Source: Haemophilus haemolyticus
GTDB lineage: Bacteria; Pseudomonadota; Gammaproteobacteria; Enterobacterales; Pasteurellaceae
DNA length: 64,000 nucleotides
Direction of reading: 5' to 3'
NCBI RefSeq assembly: GCF_001679045.1
Contig: NZ_LYCK01000014.1
Coordinates: 1-64,000 of the forward strand
The notes under the pieces: generated by a model
Seen by the model: only the letters and a program-made list of their open reading frames with translations
Databases searched by the model: none
What the model was told of the DNA's origin: nothing
In this document: piece by piece, positions 48,211 to 57,295 of the stretch
Position numbering within the stretch: the first letter of the stretch is position 1
Layout of the letters: every line of letters starts with the position of its first letter
Position numbers and translations under genes: made by a program

Positions 48211-51200
48211 ATGAATCATATCTATAAAGTTATTTGGAATACGATCACACAAACATGGGTTGCCGTTTCCGAACTTAGCCGAGCAAAAGGCAAAACAAAA
48301 TCAAGTAAAACATTAAGTGCGGTAGTTTTAGCAGCAGTTTCTGCTGGGGCTATTATTGGGGATGCTGAAGCTGCAAGATCAGCTATACCTCCTGGAGAAG
48401 TTATTGGAAACGGCATGGCAATTGGTACAGGCAGCTTTGCTAATAACCACGATTCTGTTGCGTATGGCAATAAAGCTCAAGCCAAGGATGGATATGCCGT
48501 TGCAATTGGTGCAAATGCAGTTACGGAAAGAGTGACTGCAGGTTCAGTAGGCGTTGCGGACTCCAGAGGTCAAATCGCTATTGGTAGCAATAGCTACGCT
48601 AAAAAAGAGGGAGATACAGCTATTGGTTCCAATGCAAAAGCTGAAGGACAATTTTCAACAGCTGTAGGTAATGGAGCTCAAGCTCTAGGAAATAATTCAT
48701 CTGCGTTTGGTGAAGGTGCGCAAGCCAAGGCTGATTACAGTACAGCTTTAGGTAAAGGCGCCGAAGCAAAAGAGATGTATGCAATAGCATTAGGCAAAGA
48801 ATCACACGCAGAAAAAAGCTTTAGTACTTCCGTTGGTTTTAAAACAGAAGCCAAAGGATTATCTTCTCTAGCTCTTGGCTCTGGAGTTGTCCCTAGCGAG
48901 GATTTAACAGGAGATGGTAAAATCGATGAAGATGATATTGCAGTGAACAGAACAATTGCAGATGGTAAGGCTGCATTTGCAGCTGGTGCATCAGCAAACG
49001 CTACCGGCTCGTACGCATCTGCACTTGGTGGCGAATCTAAAGCTACAGCAAACAACGCAACAGCACTAGGTAAACAAGCTACTGCTTCTGGAGACTCTGC
49101 AGTTGCAGTTGGAGCAACAGCACGAGCAACCAATATCTATGATGCCGCATTTGGCTCAAACGCTACAGCCAGTGGTAGTTATTCTTCTGCATTTGGTAAT
49201 AATTCTCAAGCAACTAAAGCGGACGCATCTGCCTTTGGTAATGAAGCAAAAGCCTTAGAAGTAAATGCAACATCGGTGGGGGCGCATAGCAAGGTAGATA
49301 CTGGAGCAACATACGGCTCTGCGTTAGGTCGAGAAGCGAGTGTTACAGCCGCAAATGGCACGGCACTAGGAAGCTTATCAAGCGTAACAGCCGAGAACGG
49401 TACGGCTGTAGGTACTAGCGCAACTGTAACCAAAGCAGGTGGCGTAGCATTAGGTCAAGGATCAGCATCTACTCGAGCTGCATTAGATGGTAAAAACATC
49501 ACAATCAGCTCAGAAGGCAATGTCGTAAAATCAAATCATATTACTGATGATAATGATAAAAATAATAACAACAATGACGTTTATGCCCCAGTTAAATTAA
49601 TCAACGATCCTAAAATATTAACACGAGTAAAAGATACTATTAAAGGTACTGCCGGTGCAGTCTCCCTAGGTAACGACACCACTACTCGCCAACTCACTAA
49701 TCTAGCACCAGGTAGCGCAGATTCTGATGCTGTAAACGTGGCGCAATTAAAGGCGGTTGTGGGGACAATCAAACATTATAACGTGACCTCTAAAGATGGG
49801 GATATTACCGTTAATCCCGATACCACCGATCCAAATAAGACTGTTTGGGATTTAAAAATAAATCCTAAATATAAAATCAAATATTTCTCTGTTAAATCTA
49901 GCGGTGGCGGAAATGAAAATAATGATGGAGCGAAAGGCAATAATGCTATTGCCATAGGTAAAGATACGATAGCTCGCAGTCAAAAAACTATAGCATTAGG
50001 TAACGAAGCAATTACTGATGCAGAATTCTCCATGGCTATAGGAACAGCTGCACATACTCGTGCAAGAAGTGCGGTCGCCTTAGGTAAAGATTCTCGTGCT
50101 TATGGTGAAAATGGTTTTGCATTAGGCAACAATGCAATTTCTGATCAAAATAGTGCATTAGCACTTGGTCCTAATGCTAATGCGATGGCAACAGATGCTA
50201 TTGCTATGGGAAAATCAGCGTCTTCCGCTGGTGACCAAAGCATTTCGATTGGTGTAAATTCTTCAGTTTCAGGAAATAAATCTGTTGCTATCGGTGCGGG
50301 CGCAACTGCGGGTTCACAAAATAAAGCGGTGAATGAGTATATTAGTGCACAAAAAGACTATCAAACAAAACTTTATGATTATGATAGAGCCTTCCGGGAG
50401 ATTATTGCTGGAGATAAAGCGACACTAGATGAATTGCGTAAAATTACGAATAGTAATGATGCCATTAATGCGATAAATCAAATAAAAACAGCTACGAGCA
50501 ACAATGCAAAAGTAACTGCCCTGATCACAAAAGCTCAACTTGCAGATAAATCTAAAGATTCAAGGGATCAAAAAAGAAATGCATATGATATAGCTATAAG
50601 TAATGAAGGAAACACCGTAGCCATTGGCTCAGGTGCCATAGCAAACATCGCCAATGGTATTGCTTTAGGTTCAGAATCAAAAACAACTGCACCTTCAGGT
50701 CAAACTGGCTTTGATGCATCTACACATGATGAGCGAGCAAATCACTATAGTGGACTCAATGGAAAAACGCTTACCTCTAACCTTGCTGGACTATCAATTG
50801 GTAATGGTGACAAAACCCGTCAAATCAACCACCTAGCTGCAGGTAAAGAAGATGATGACGCGGTAAACGTAGCGCAATTAAAATCCGTGAACCTTGCCTT
50901 CAAAGGTGACAACAATACAAAAGGTGATGTACGTTTACACGATCAACGTTTATCTGTTGTTGGTGCGACAGATAGTTTTATTACAACCAAAGCAAATGAT
51001 AATAAATTAGAAATCAATACAACCAAATCAAACGAACTTCAATTCACAGCGGGGGCTGCCAACAATATTACCACGCCAACCGGATTAACTACCGATAAAG
51101 CAGTTGCTAATGCTATTAATAATAGCGGCTGGACATTACAAGCTGGTGATAAAACAGTAGGCTTAATTAACCCAGGCGATAAAGTCAATATTGCATCAGG

Positions 51201-54200
51201 TAATGGCATTACCGTGACACCAACTACAGAAGCGAATGGCGTTTCTAAAATTACCATTAATGCGACAGTTGCTGGTATTCAAGCGGGTGATAATGTAACA
51301 GTGAAGACCACAAATGGCGTTTCTACCATTAACGCCATTGACACCAATACTCAAGCAAGTGTATCTAAAGCAACGAATAGCCCAATCACAATTAACGCAA
51401 CTGGTGCTGATAATGCTAAAAACTATGAGTTAGATGTTGCAGTTGATGGTAAAACTATTAGCAAGAAGGGCGGGGTGCTAAGTGCAGCAACAACCGACCT
51501 CAACGTTAGCAATAAGGGCGGTGTTGAAAACGTCACTGGAGATGACGGTAAAAAATTGGTCAATGCAACCACTGTAGCTAAAATTGTAGGTGATACATAC
51601 TGGACAGCAAAACAAGGTGGGCACACAGAGGATAACACCGAATCAACTGACGCTGCTGATAGCAAAATCAAAGCTGGGGATGAACTCACTTTTGCTTCAG
51701 GTAAAAACATGGCATTGAAAAAGGATGGCAATAAATTTATCTACGGTACAAAAGATGAGGTCACATTCACAACTACCAATACAACTAACCTTGCGGTAAA
51801 TCCAAACGGTAAATTTACTGTAGGTGCAGGCTCAACCATTAACATGGGTGACAATATCATTCATGGCGTGAAAGCAGGTGAAGCCAACACGGATGCGGTA
51901 AATGTGGCTCAGTTGAAAGCGAATGCTGCAACTGTTGTTGCGGGTAAAAATGTATCTGTAGATGTTGCAGAAAATGCATCAACAGGTAAAACATTTACCG
52001 TGCATTCAGAAAAAACAACTGTATCAAAAGAGGATAATAGTCCAATTACATTAACCCCAACCCCGAATACAACAGAGCATACAACAGATTATAAAGTTGG
52101 CTTAGACATTGATGAGGGCACGCTTGAGGTTAAAAACGGAAAATTAGCCGCTAAAGCTCAGGCGAAAGCGATTGAGGTTGTCGAGCGCAAAGAAGACAAT
52201 GACAACATTGCACAGGTAGATGTGAAATCAGGCAAAGCTAAAGGTGATGCAGGTGCAACTTATCAAGTTAGCGTGACTAAAAATGATGTGAAAGATGTGG
52301 CGAAAGAAGCTGTTGATGTGAGAGGTAGTGATTTTATTACCGTCACCCCGAAAGATGGGGAGCATTTAAAAACCCATACAGTTGCGGCTAAAACAGGTAC
52401 GATTGCTGTCACAGAAGCAACAGGCGCAGTGACCCCTATTACAACTGCAACAGGTTTAGTGACTGATAAAACAGTCGCCGATGCGATTGCAAAATCAGGT
52501 TTCCAATTAAAACAAGGGGATGAAACTACAGCTAAAACTGTTATCAACCCAGGTGATAGCTTAACCTTTAAAGATGGACAGGGCACCAAAGCAGTTGTTA
52601 ATGCGAATGGCGATGTTCAAGTGAATGCGAACGTAGCAAGCTTAACAGGTGGAGATAATGTCACTGTTGATAATGATGGTAATGGCAATTTCACAATTAA
52701 GGCAACAGATACCAACACGCAAGCGAGTGTATCTAAAGCAACGAATAGCCCAATCACAATTAACGCAACTGGTGCTGATAATGCTAAAAACTATGAGTTA
52801 GATGTAGCTGTTGATGGCACCACTATTACAAAAACAGGTGGCGTATTAAAAGCTGTTATCCCAGCCGTTGAAAAAGTGGATTTAACCGTTAATAAAACAG
52901 GCGATAACGCAGGTAAAGTTGAAGCACCAAAAGACACAGACAAAGGCAAGCTGGTTACAGCAGAAAATATTACGAAAGCGATTAACGAAAGTTATTGGGT
53001 GGCTAAACGTGGCGATAGCGTAACAACCAATGAGGACTCTGGTGACGGAGATAGCAATGTTGCAGCGGGTAATAACGTGACTTTCGTTGCAGGTAAAAAC
53101 ATGGCGTTACAAAAATCCGGCAACAAGTTTATCTATGCTACGAAAGATGACGTGACATTTACCAATGTAACCACAACCAATACAACCACCACGAACTTAA
53201 CTGTGAAGAGTGGTGGAAATGTGGATATGGGTGGAAACCAAATTCACAATGTGAAAGCAGGTACTGATGACAATGATGCCGTGAATTTGAAACAGTTGAA
53301 AGAATTTAAAAATGAAGTGGGTGGCTATGGCTGGAACCTAAGCGTAAATCACGGCAAGGATGCAAGCAAAATCACGAGAGATACTACAGTCGATTTGAAT
53401 AATGATGATGGCAATATCAAAATTGCGAAAAACGGCTCAAATGTAACATTAAGCCTGGGACCTGATGTTAGCTTAGGTAAATCTGGCAAAGATGGAAAAG
53501 ATGGCTCACTTGCTGTTCGTGGCAAAGATGGCGCATCTGTTGAAATCAGCGGTAAAGATGGATCTATCGGATTAACTGGTCCGAAAGGAAAAGATGGTAC
53601 ACCAGGAGCTAGTGCAACGATTACCGTAGAAAAAGGCACGACAACGGTTAATGATGACCGTGATGGTGGTAAAGAGGTTACTCGCATTGTTTATACTGAC
53701 AAAGATAAAAATGGTAACGACATCAAACGTGAAGTTGCGACTTTAGATGATGGCTTGAAATTTAAAGGCGACTCTAAAGAAGTGATTAATCGTAAGTTAG
53801 GTTCTCAAGTAAATATTACAGGTGGGGCAGACTCAACTAAACTCACTGAAAATAATATCGGTGTGGTTTACGACAAAGAGACCAACGGCTTGAAAGTTAA
53901 ACTTTCTAAAGATGTTAAGTTGGGTAATGATGGTACTATCACTATTGGCGATACAGTTGTAAATAATGATGGCTTAACAATAACAGGTGGACCAAGTGTA
54001 ACTAAAGGTGGTGTCAATGCTGGTAATCAATCCGTTACTAATGTGAAAGATGGCACAGCAGATAACGATGCAGTAAATGTGAAACAATTAAAAGCCGCGA
54101 AAACAGAAGTTGAAGCTGGTGAAAATATTGAGATCACATCTCGTACAGATGCAACAAATGGTCAAACTATCTATAAAGTGAGTGCGAAAGGTATTAATGA

Positions 54201-54927
54201 TACTTCTGCAGCAGTTGAAGCTGGTTCTAATCATGTTAAAGTGACAAAAGCTGATAAGACGCGTAAAGATGGTTCAACAAGTGTGACTGACTATACCGTT
54301 GATCTTTCAGATAAAACGAAAGAAGATATCAAGAAAGGTGTAGATGCGCATACAAAAGTTACCACGGAAGGTTTAACCTTTAATGCAGATACAGGCACCA
54401 CCGGTGTGAAAAAACTAGGTAGCAAGGTGGCTGTCAATGGTGATGGTAAAAACATTACCACCACTGCAGATGAAAACGGTGTGAAAGTATCGATGAAAGA
54501 TGATATTAAAGTAAACTCTGTCACTGCAAAAGAAGTGAAAGTAGGTGACGTTAATATCAACGAAAACGGTATCAACGCTGGTGGTAAACGTATTACCAAT
54601 GTTGCACCAGGTAAAGATGGCACTGATGCTGTAAATGTAAACCAATTAAAATATGTTGCAGGTAATATCAGCAATCAAATCAATAATGTTGATAAAGGCT
54701 TACGTGCAGGTATTGCGGGTGCTTTAGCATCAGGTGGGTTATATCATGTTACGACAGCAGGTAAATCTATGGTGTCTGTCGGTGCAGGTACATATCGTGG
54801 ACAAAATGCGTTAGCGGTGGGTTACTCTCGCTTATCAGATAATGGTAAAGTTGGAGTTAAATTCACGGTAAACAGCAATTCACAAGGCCATGCAGGTGCA
54901 AGTGCAAGTGTTGGCTACCAATGGTAA
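48211..54927 (+). CDS. large trimeric autotransporter adhesin (YadA/Hia/Hsf type)
   Basis: 2238 aa type Vc autotransporter, a surface fibre for binding host matrix or cells. The extended signal peptide region MNHIYKVIWNTITQTWVAVS and hydrophobic core end near residue 55. YadA-like head repeats (AIG.xxA.A pattern) fill about residues 65-430, and a second head about 570-860 is interrupted by a charged, coiled-coil-like insert (about 707-800). Neck motifs DAVNVAQLK or close variants recur near residues 503, 883, 1227, 1687, 1951 and 2137. A collagen-like Gly-X-Y patch (GKSGKDGKDG, GPKGKDGTPG) lies about 1753-1801. The trimeric beta-barrel anchor is the last ~95 residues, ending GYQW with terminal aromatic. 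Unlike Hia/Hsf as I know them, it begins with a YadA-type head. Monocistronic. Confidence 0.95.
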   Translation: MNHIYKVIWNTITQTWVAVSELSRAKGKTKSSKTLSAVVLAAVSAGAIIGDAEAARSAIPPGEVIGNGMAIGTGSFANNHDSVAYGNKAQAKDGYAVAIGANAVTERVTAGSVGVADSRGQIAIGSNSYAKKEGDTAIGSNAKAEGQFSTAVGNGAQALGNNSSAFGEGAQAKADYSTALGKGAEAKEMYAIALGKESHAEKSFSTSVGFKTEAKGLSSLALGSGVVPSEDLTGDGKIDEDDIAVNRTIADGKAAFAAGASANATGSYASALGGESKATANNATALGKQATASGDSAVAVGATARATNIYDAAFGSNATASGSYSSAFGNNSQATKADASAFGNEAKALEVNATSVGAHSKVDTGATYGSALGREASVTAANGTALGSLSSVTAENGTAVGTSATVTKAGGVALGQGSASTRAALDGKNITISSEGNVVKSNHITDDNDKNNNNNDVYAPVKLINDPKILTRVKDTIKGTAGAVSLGNDTTTRQLTNLAPGSADSDAVNVAQLKAVVGTIKHYNVTSKDGDITVNPDTTDPNKTVWDLKINPKYKIKYFSVKSSGGGNENNDGAKGNNAIAIGKDTIARSQKTIALGNEAITDAEFSMAIGTAAHTRARSAVALGKDSRAYGENGFALGNNAISDQNSALALGPNANAMATDAIAMGKSASSAGDQSISIGVNSSVSGNKSVAIGAGATAGSQNKAVNEYISAQKDYQTKLYDYDRAFREIIAGDKATLDELRKITNSNDAINAINQIKTATSNNAKVTALITKAQLADKSKDSRDQKRNAYDIAISNEGNTVAIGSGAIANIANGIALGSESKTTAPSGQTGFDASTHDERANHYSGLNGKTLTSNLAGLSIGNGDKTRQINHLAAGKEDDDAVNVAQLKSVNLAFKGDNNTKGDVRLHDQRLSVVGATDSFITTKANDNKLEINTTKSNELQFTAGAANNITTPTGLTTDKAVANAINNSGWTLQAGDKTVGLINPGDKVNIASGNGITVTPTTEANGVSKITINATVAGIQAGDNVTVKTTNGVSTINAIDTNTQASVSKATNSPITINATGADNAKNYELDVAVDGKTISKKGGVLSAATTDLNVSNKGGVENVTGDDGKKLVNATTVAKIVGDTYWTAKQGGHTEDNTESTDAADSKIKAGDELTFASGKNMALKKDGNKFIYGTKDEVTFTTTNTTNLAVNPNGKFTVGAGSTINMGDNIIHGVKAGEANTDAVNVAQLKANAATVVAGKNVSVDVAENASTGKTFTVHSEKTTVSKEDNSPITLTPTPNTTEHTTDYKVGLDIDEGTLEVKNGKLAAKAQAKAIEVVERKEDNDNIAQVDVKSGKAKGDAGATYQVSVTKNDVKDVAKEAVDVRGSDFITVTPKDGEHLKTHTVAAKTGTIAVTEATGAVTPITTATGLVTDKTVADAIAKSGFQLKQGDETTAKTVINPGDSLTFKDGQGTKAVVNANGDVQVNANVASLTGGDNVTVDNDGNGNFTIKATDTNTQASVSKATNSPITINATGADNAKNYELDVAVDGTTITKTGGVLKAVIPAVEKVDLTVNKTGDNAGKVEAPKDTDKGKLVTAENITKAINESYWVAKRGDSVTTNEDSGDGDSNVAAGNNVTFVAGKNMALQKSGNKFIYATKDDVTFTNVTTTNTTTTNLTVKSGGNVDMGGNQIHNVKAGTDDNDAVNLKQLKEFKNEVGGYGWNLSVNHGKDASKITRDTTVDLNNDDGNIKIAKNGSNVTLSLGPDVSLGKSGKDGKDGSLAVRGKDGASVEISGKDGSIGLTGPKGKDGTPGASATITVEKGTTTVNDDRDGGKEVTRIVYTDKDKNGNDIKREVATLDDGLKFKGDSKEVINRKLGSQVNITGGADSTKLTENNIGVVYDKETNGLKVKLSKDVKLGNDGTITIGDTVVNNDGLTITGGPSVTKGGVNAGNQSVTNVKDGTADNDAVNVKQLKAAKTEVEAGENIEITSRTDATNGQTIYKVSAKGINDTSAAVEAGSNHVKVTKADKTRKDGSTSVTDYTVDLSDKTKEDIKKGVDAHTKVTTEGLTFNADTGTTGVKKLGSKVAVNGDGKNITTTADENGVKVSMKDDIKVNSVTAKEVKVGDVNINENGINAGGKRITNVAPGKDGTDAVNVNQLKYVAGNISNQINNVDKGLRAGIAGALASGGLYHVTTAGKSMVSVGAGTYRGQNALAVGYSRLSDNGKVGVKFTVNSNSQGHAGASASVGYQW
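51358..51437 (+). repeat. 80-bp exact repeat inside the adhesin gene, copy 1
   Basis: Identical over 80 nt to 52726-52805; both encode SVSKATNSPITINATGADNA and the following residues to ELDV. The surroundings are only similar, so the exact identity points to recent duplication or gene conversion. Confidence 0.9.
52726..52805 (+). repeat. 80-bp exact repeat inside the adhesin gene, copy 2
   Basis: Second copy of the segment at 51358-51437, 1368 bp downstream (a multiple of three, so recombination between copies would delete or add 456 codons in frame). Confidence 0.9.
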
Positions 54928-54947
54928 TTAACTTGTAAGTAAAATAA

Positions 54948-54973
54948 AAACCCGGCGAAAGTCGGGTTTTTTA
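54948..54973 (+). terminator. terminator of the adhesin gene
   Basis: AAACCCGGC-GAAA-GTCGGGTTT stem-loop followed by TTTATT, 20 nt past the stop codon. Confidence 0.85.
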
Positions 54974-54988
54974 TTATCTAAACGTAGC

Positions 54989-55017
54989 TAAAAAAATAGC
55001 GCCCTATTGGCGCTATT
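54989..55017 (-). terminator. terminator of suhB
   Basis: Minus strand: AATAGCGCC / GGCGCTATT stem with loop AATAG, followed by a run of T, 16 nt past the suhB stop. Confidence 0.85.
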
Positions 55018-55032
55018 CTAGTTATCAAAGAA

Positions 55033-55836
55033 TTAATTATTAAATTCAGCACCTAAACAAGGGCGGATTTTATTTAACATTTCTTTTATTACGCGTGATG
55101 GTGCGGCAATGATATTGCCACTGCGTAAGTAGCCGTTACCTGCATCAAAATCACAGACTAAACCACCCGCTTCACGCACGATTAAATCGCCAGCTGCGCA
55201 ATCCCATGCTTTTAAGCCCATTTCAAAATAGCCATCAATACGGTTTGACGCCACATAGCATAAATCCAATGCTGCAGAACCAGTGCGACGGAAATCTGCG
55301 GCATCTTCAATTAAGGCATTCATCATTGCAAATTGAGTTGGCATTAATTTTGGTTGTTTGAATGGGAAACCGGTCGCTAAAATTGAACCTTGAATTTCAC
55401 GTTTACTATCTACACGTAAACGTACTTCATTTAATTTTGCGCCTTCACCACGCACCGCGGTAAATAATTCATTACGGATTGGATCGTAAACAACACCAAC
55501 TTCAGTACGATTTTTTACACGAATTGCGATAGACACGGCAAAATGAGGAAGGCCCGTCATAAAATTACGGGTACCATCTAGTGGATCAATCACCCATTGA
55601 ACATCGCTATCTTTGCCTTCAAGCGCACCTGTTTCTTCGCTGATGATGGTGTGGTCAGGATAAGATTTACGAATAATTTCAATGATTTCTGCTTCTGCCG
55701 CTTTATCAACGTTTGTCACATAATCATTAATACCTTTTTGAGTGCTTTCGATAGCATCACGGCGTTCATAATTTTTAGCAATCACATTGCCCGCTTTTCG
55801 TGCCGCACGAATTGCGATATTTAACATTGGATTCAT
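55033..55836 (-). CDS. suhB: inositol-1-monophosphatase family protein SuhB
   Basis: 267 aa. Mg2+-dependent inositol monophosphatase fold; in E. coli SuhB also joins the rRNA transcription antitermination complex. Metal motifs are ISEETGA (about 70-76), WVIDPLDGTRNF and the C-terminal WDCAAGDLIVREAGG. The start MNPMLNIAIRAARKAG aligns with E. coli SuhB. Length matches (267 aa). Convergent with the adhesin gene. Confidence 0.95.
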   Translation of the reverse strand: MNPMLNIAIRAARKAGNVIAKNYERRDAIESTQKGINDYVTNVDKAAEAEIIEIIRKSYPDHTIISEETGALEGKDSDVQWVIDPLDGTRNFMTGLPHFAVSIAIRVKNRTEVGVVYDPIRNELFTAVRGEGAKLNEVRLRVDSKREIQGSILATGFPFKQPKLMPTQFAMMNALIEDAADFRRTGSAALDLCYVASNRIDGYFEMGLKAWDCAAGDLIVREAGGLVCDFDAGNGYLRSGNIIAAPSRVIKEMLNKIRPCLGAEFNN

Positions 55837-55947
55837 ATTTCCACCAGATTTTAAAGAACAGAAAAATTCCGCGCCATTATAGCGAGATTTGCCAAAATAA
55901 CCAGTTGAAAATCATAAAACAATGGTTTTTATAGGTTTTCAGGAAAA

Positions 55948-55969
55948 GTTTGCGATACGGATCGCAAAA
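55948..55969 (+). promoter_or_regulatory. CRP-S (Sxy-dependent) site of the comNOPQ operon
   Basis: Core TGCGA-N6-TCGCA at 55951-55966 with T-rich left and A-rich right flanks. TGCGA half-sites, rather than TGTGA, define the competence-specific CRP-S sites of H. influenzae. It lies 67 nt before the comN start, about right for a class II promoter near 56000. Confidence 0.9.
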
Positions 55970-56035
55970 ATAGTATGAAGCGATTTTTCTACTCATTATT
56001 TACCATTAAAGTGCGGTAGAAAATTGGAGAGTTTT

Positions 56036-56554
56036 ATGCAGAAAGGTGTGACATTAGTGGAATTATTGATTGGGTTAGCCATTATCAGCATTGCGCTGAG
56101 TTTTGCCGTGCCATTATGGCAAACGGATTCACCTAAAACGATTTTAGCCAAAGAGCAACATCGCCTGTATTTATTTCTACGCCAAATTCAGGCTCGTGCA
56201 GAAAATTCATCAGAAGTGTGGTTCTTACTTATCAATCGTAACCTTGCGACACAACAATGGTGCTTAACGGCACAAGTAAAAAACGATCAAACTTGTGATT
56301 GTTTAAACCCAACAAACTGCCCGAAAGAAGCCTATGCTCATTTTTACTATCCTTATTTTCCTAAAAAAACGATGATTCAAAGCCATTATATTTATCCCAA
56401 AGAAATAACAAGGTTTTATGGTGCTCGTAATACCAGTGTTACTCGTTGCTTTATTCTACAAGCGGAAAATGAACGTACATTATTTTCATTTTTCAATGTT
56501 GGCAGTATTCGTTTGAAAACCAATCAAGCGGCTAGTGCATGCAATCAATCATGA
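56036..56554 (+). CDS. comN: competence pilin-like protein ComN
   Basis: 172 aa from the ATG at 56036, four bases after GGAGAG; a longer in-frame ATG at 56024 overlaps the site. Minor pseudopilin of the type IV pilus system needed for DNA uptake. The prepilin cleavage site is MQKG/VTLVELLIGLAII, with Glu at mature position 5 and a hydrophobic helix. Four or more Cys residues lie in the C-terminal part (CDCLNPTNCP). Corresponds to H. influenzae HI0938 as I recall. First of four genes under the CRP-S site. Confidence 0.9.
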   Translation: MQKGVTLVELLIGLAIISIALSFAVPLWQTDSPKTILAKEQHRLYLFLRQIQARAENSSEVWFLLINRNLATQQWCLTAQVKNDQTCDCLNPTNCPKEAYAHFYYPYFPKKTMIQSHYIYPKEITRFYGARNTSVTRCFILQAENERTLFSFFNVGSIRLKTNQAASACNQS

Positions 56555-57264
56555 AAACATTATTAAAAGGACAAACCCTATTAGCACTGATGATTTCTCT
56601 GGCGTTGTCGTCTTTATTATTGCTAAGCATTTCGCATTTTTATGTGCAAATACAAACTCAAAATCAACACATGTTATTGCATTTAAAACTACAAGCAGAA
56701 TTACAACGAATATTACAGCTTATTGGTAAAGATCTTCGTCGATTGGGATTTAGAGCATTAAATACAAAAGCAACAGAAAGCAATTTATCTTTATTTGAAT
56801 TAGATGAACAAGGCACTGCCATTTTCATTAGCCAAGAAGATAACGCCCCACTTAACAGCTGCGTGTTGTTCTTTTATGATTTAAATAAAAATGGGTGTAT
56901 TGGCAAAGATTCGCCGAAAACCTGTATGAAAAATGGGAAAAATACATCGAAAAACAGCACTGAAGAATTATTCGGTTATAAAGTGAGTAACAAAATGATA
57001 AAAACCAAACTGACTTATCAACGTGTTATTCCTACTAATTGCACAGCAGAAACTTGTAAACGTGCTTTTCAACAATCAGCTTGCAACGCTGGAGGCGGTT
57101 GGACGGATTTATTAGACAACAATGAATACGAAGTCACTACCCTACAATTTAATTGGTTAATTGAAGGCAAAGGATTAGAAATCAAGCTAAAAGGAAATTT
57201 AAAACAAACCCCAAACATCAGTTATGAAACATCCCTTGTCGTTGCGCTCTGGAATCAAAAATAA
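56551..57264 (+). CDS. comO: competence pilin-like protein ComO
   Basis: 237 aa from the ATG at 56551, which overlaps the comN stop (ATGA). A longer in-frame ATG at 56539 lies inside comN. Prepilin-like N terminus MKTLLKG/QTLLALMISLALSSLLLLS; mature position 5 is Ala instead of Glu. PulJ/PilW-like minor pseudopilin with several Cys in the C-terminal domain. Its stop codon lies in the first of three tandem 15-bp units that separate it from comP. Confidence 0.88.
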   Translation: MKTLLKGQTLLALMISLALSSLLLLSISHFYVQIQTQNQHMLLHLKLQAELQRILQLIGKDLRRLGFRALNTKATESNLSLFELDEQGTAIFISQEDNAPLNSCVLFFYDLNKNGCIGKDSPKTCMKNGKNTSKNSTEELFGYKVSNKMIKTKLTYQRVIPTNCTAETCKRAFQQSACNAGGGWTDLLDNNEYEVTTLQFNWLIEGKGLEIKLKGNLKQTPNISYETSLVVALWNQK

Positions 57265-57295
57265 CGGAATCAAAAATAACGGAATCAAAAATAAT
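57251..57295 (+). repeat. 15-bp tandem repeat (three copies) at the comO/comP junction
   Basis: Units GGAATCAAAAATAAC at 57251-57265 and 57266-57280, then GGAATCAAAAATAAT at 57281-57295. The first copy holds the comO stop (TAA) and the third runs into the comP start, read as TAATG. A single copy would leave comO and comP overlapping by one base. Confidence 0.95.

Noticed and set aside
48735..49133. Antisense open frame of 132 codons inside the adhesin gene (and several similar ones up to 54674)
   Set aside because: It mirrors the repetitive Ala/Gly/Thr codons of the adhesin and has no ribosome binding site or recognisable domain; a shadow frame.
48400..49500. Regularly spaced repeats that might be a CRISPR array
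   Set aside because: The periodicity is that of coding YadA head repeats with degenerate units, not exact repeats with unique spacers.
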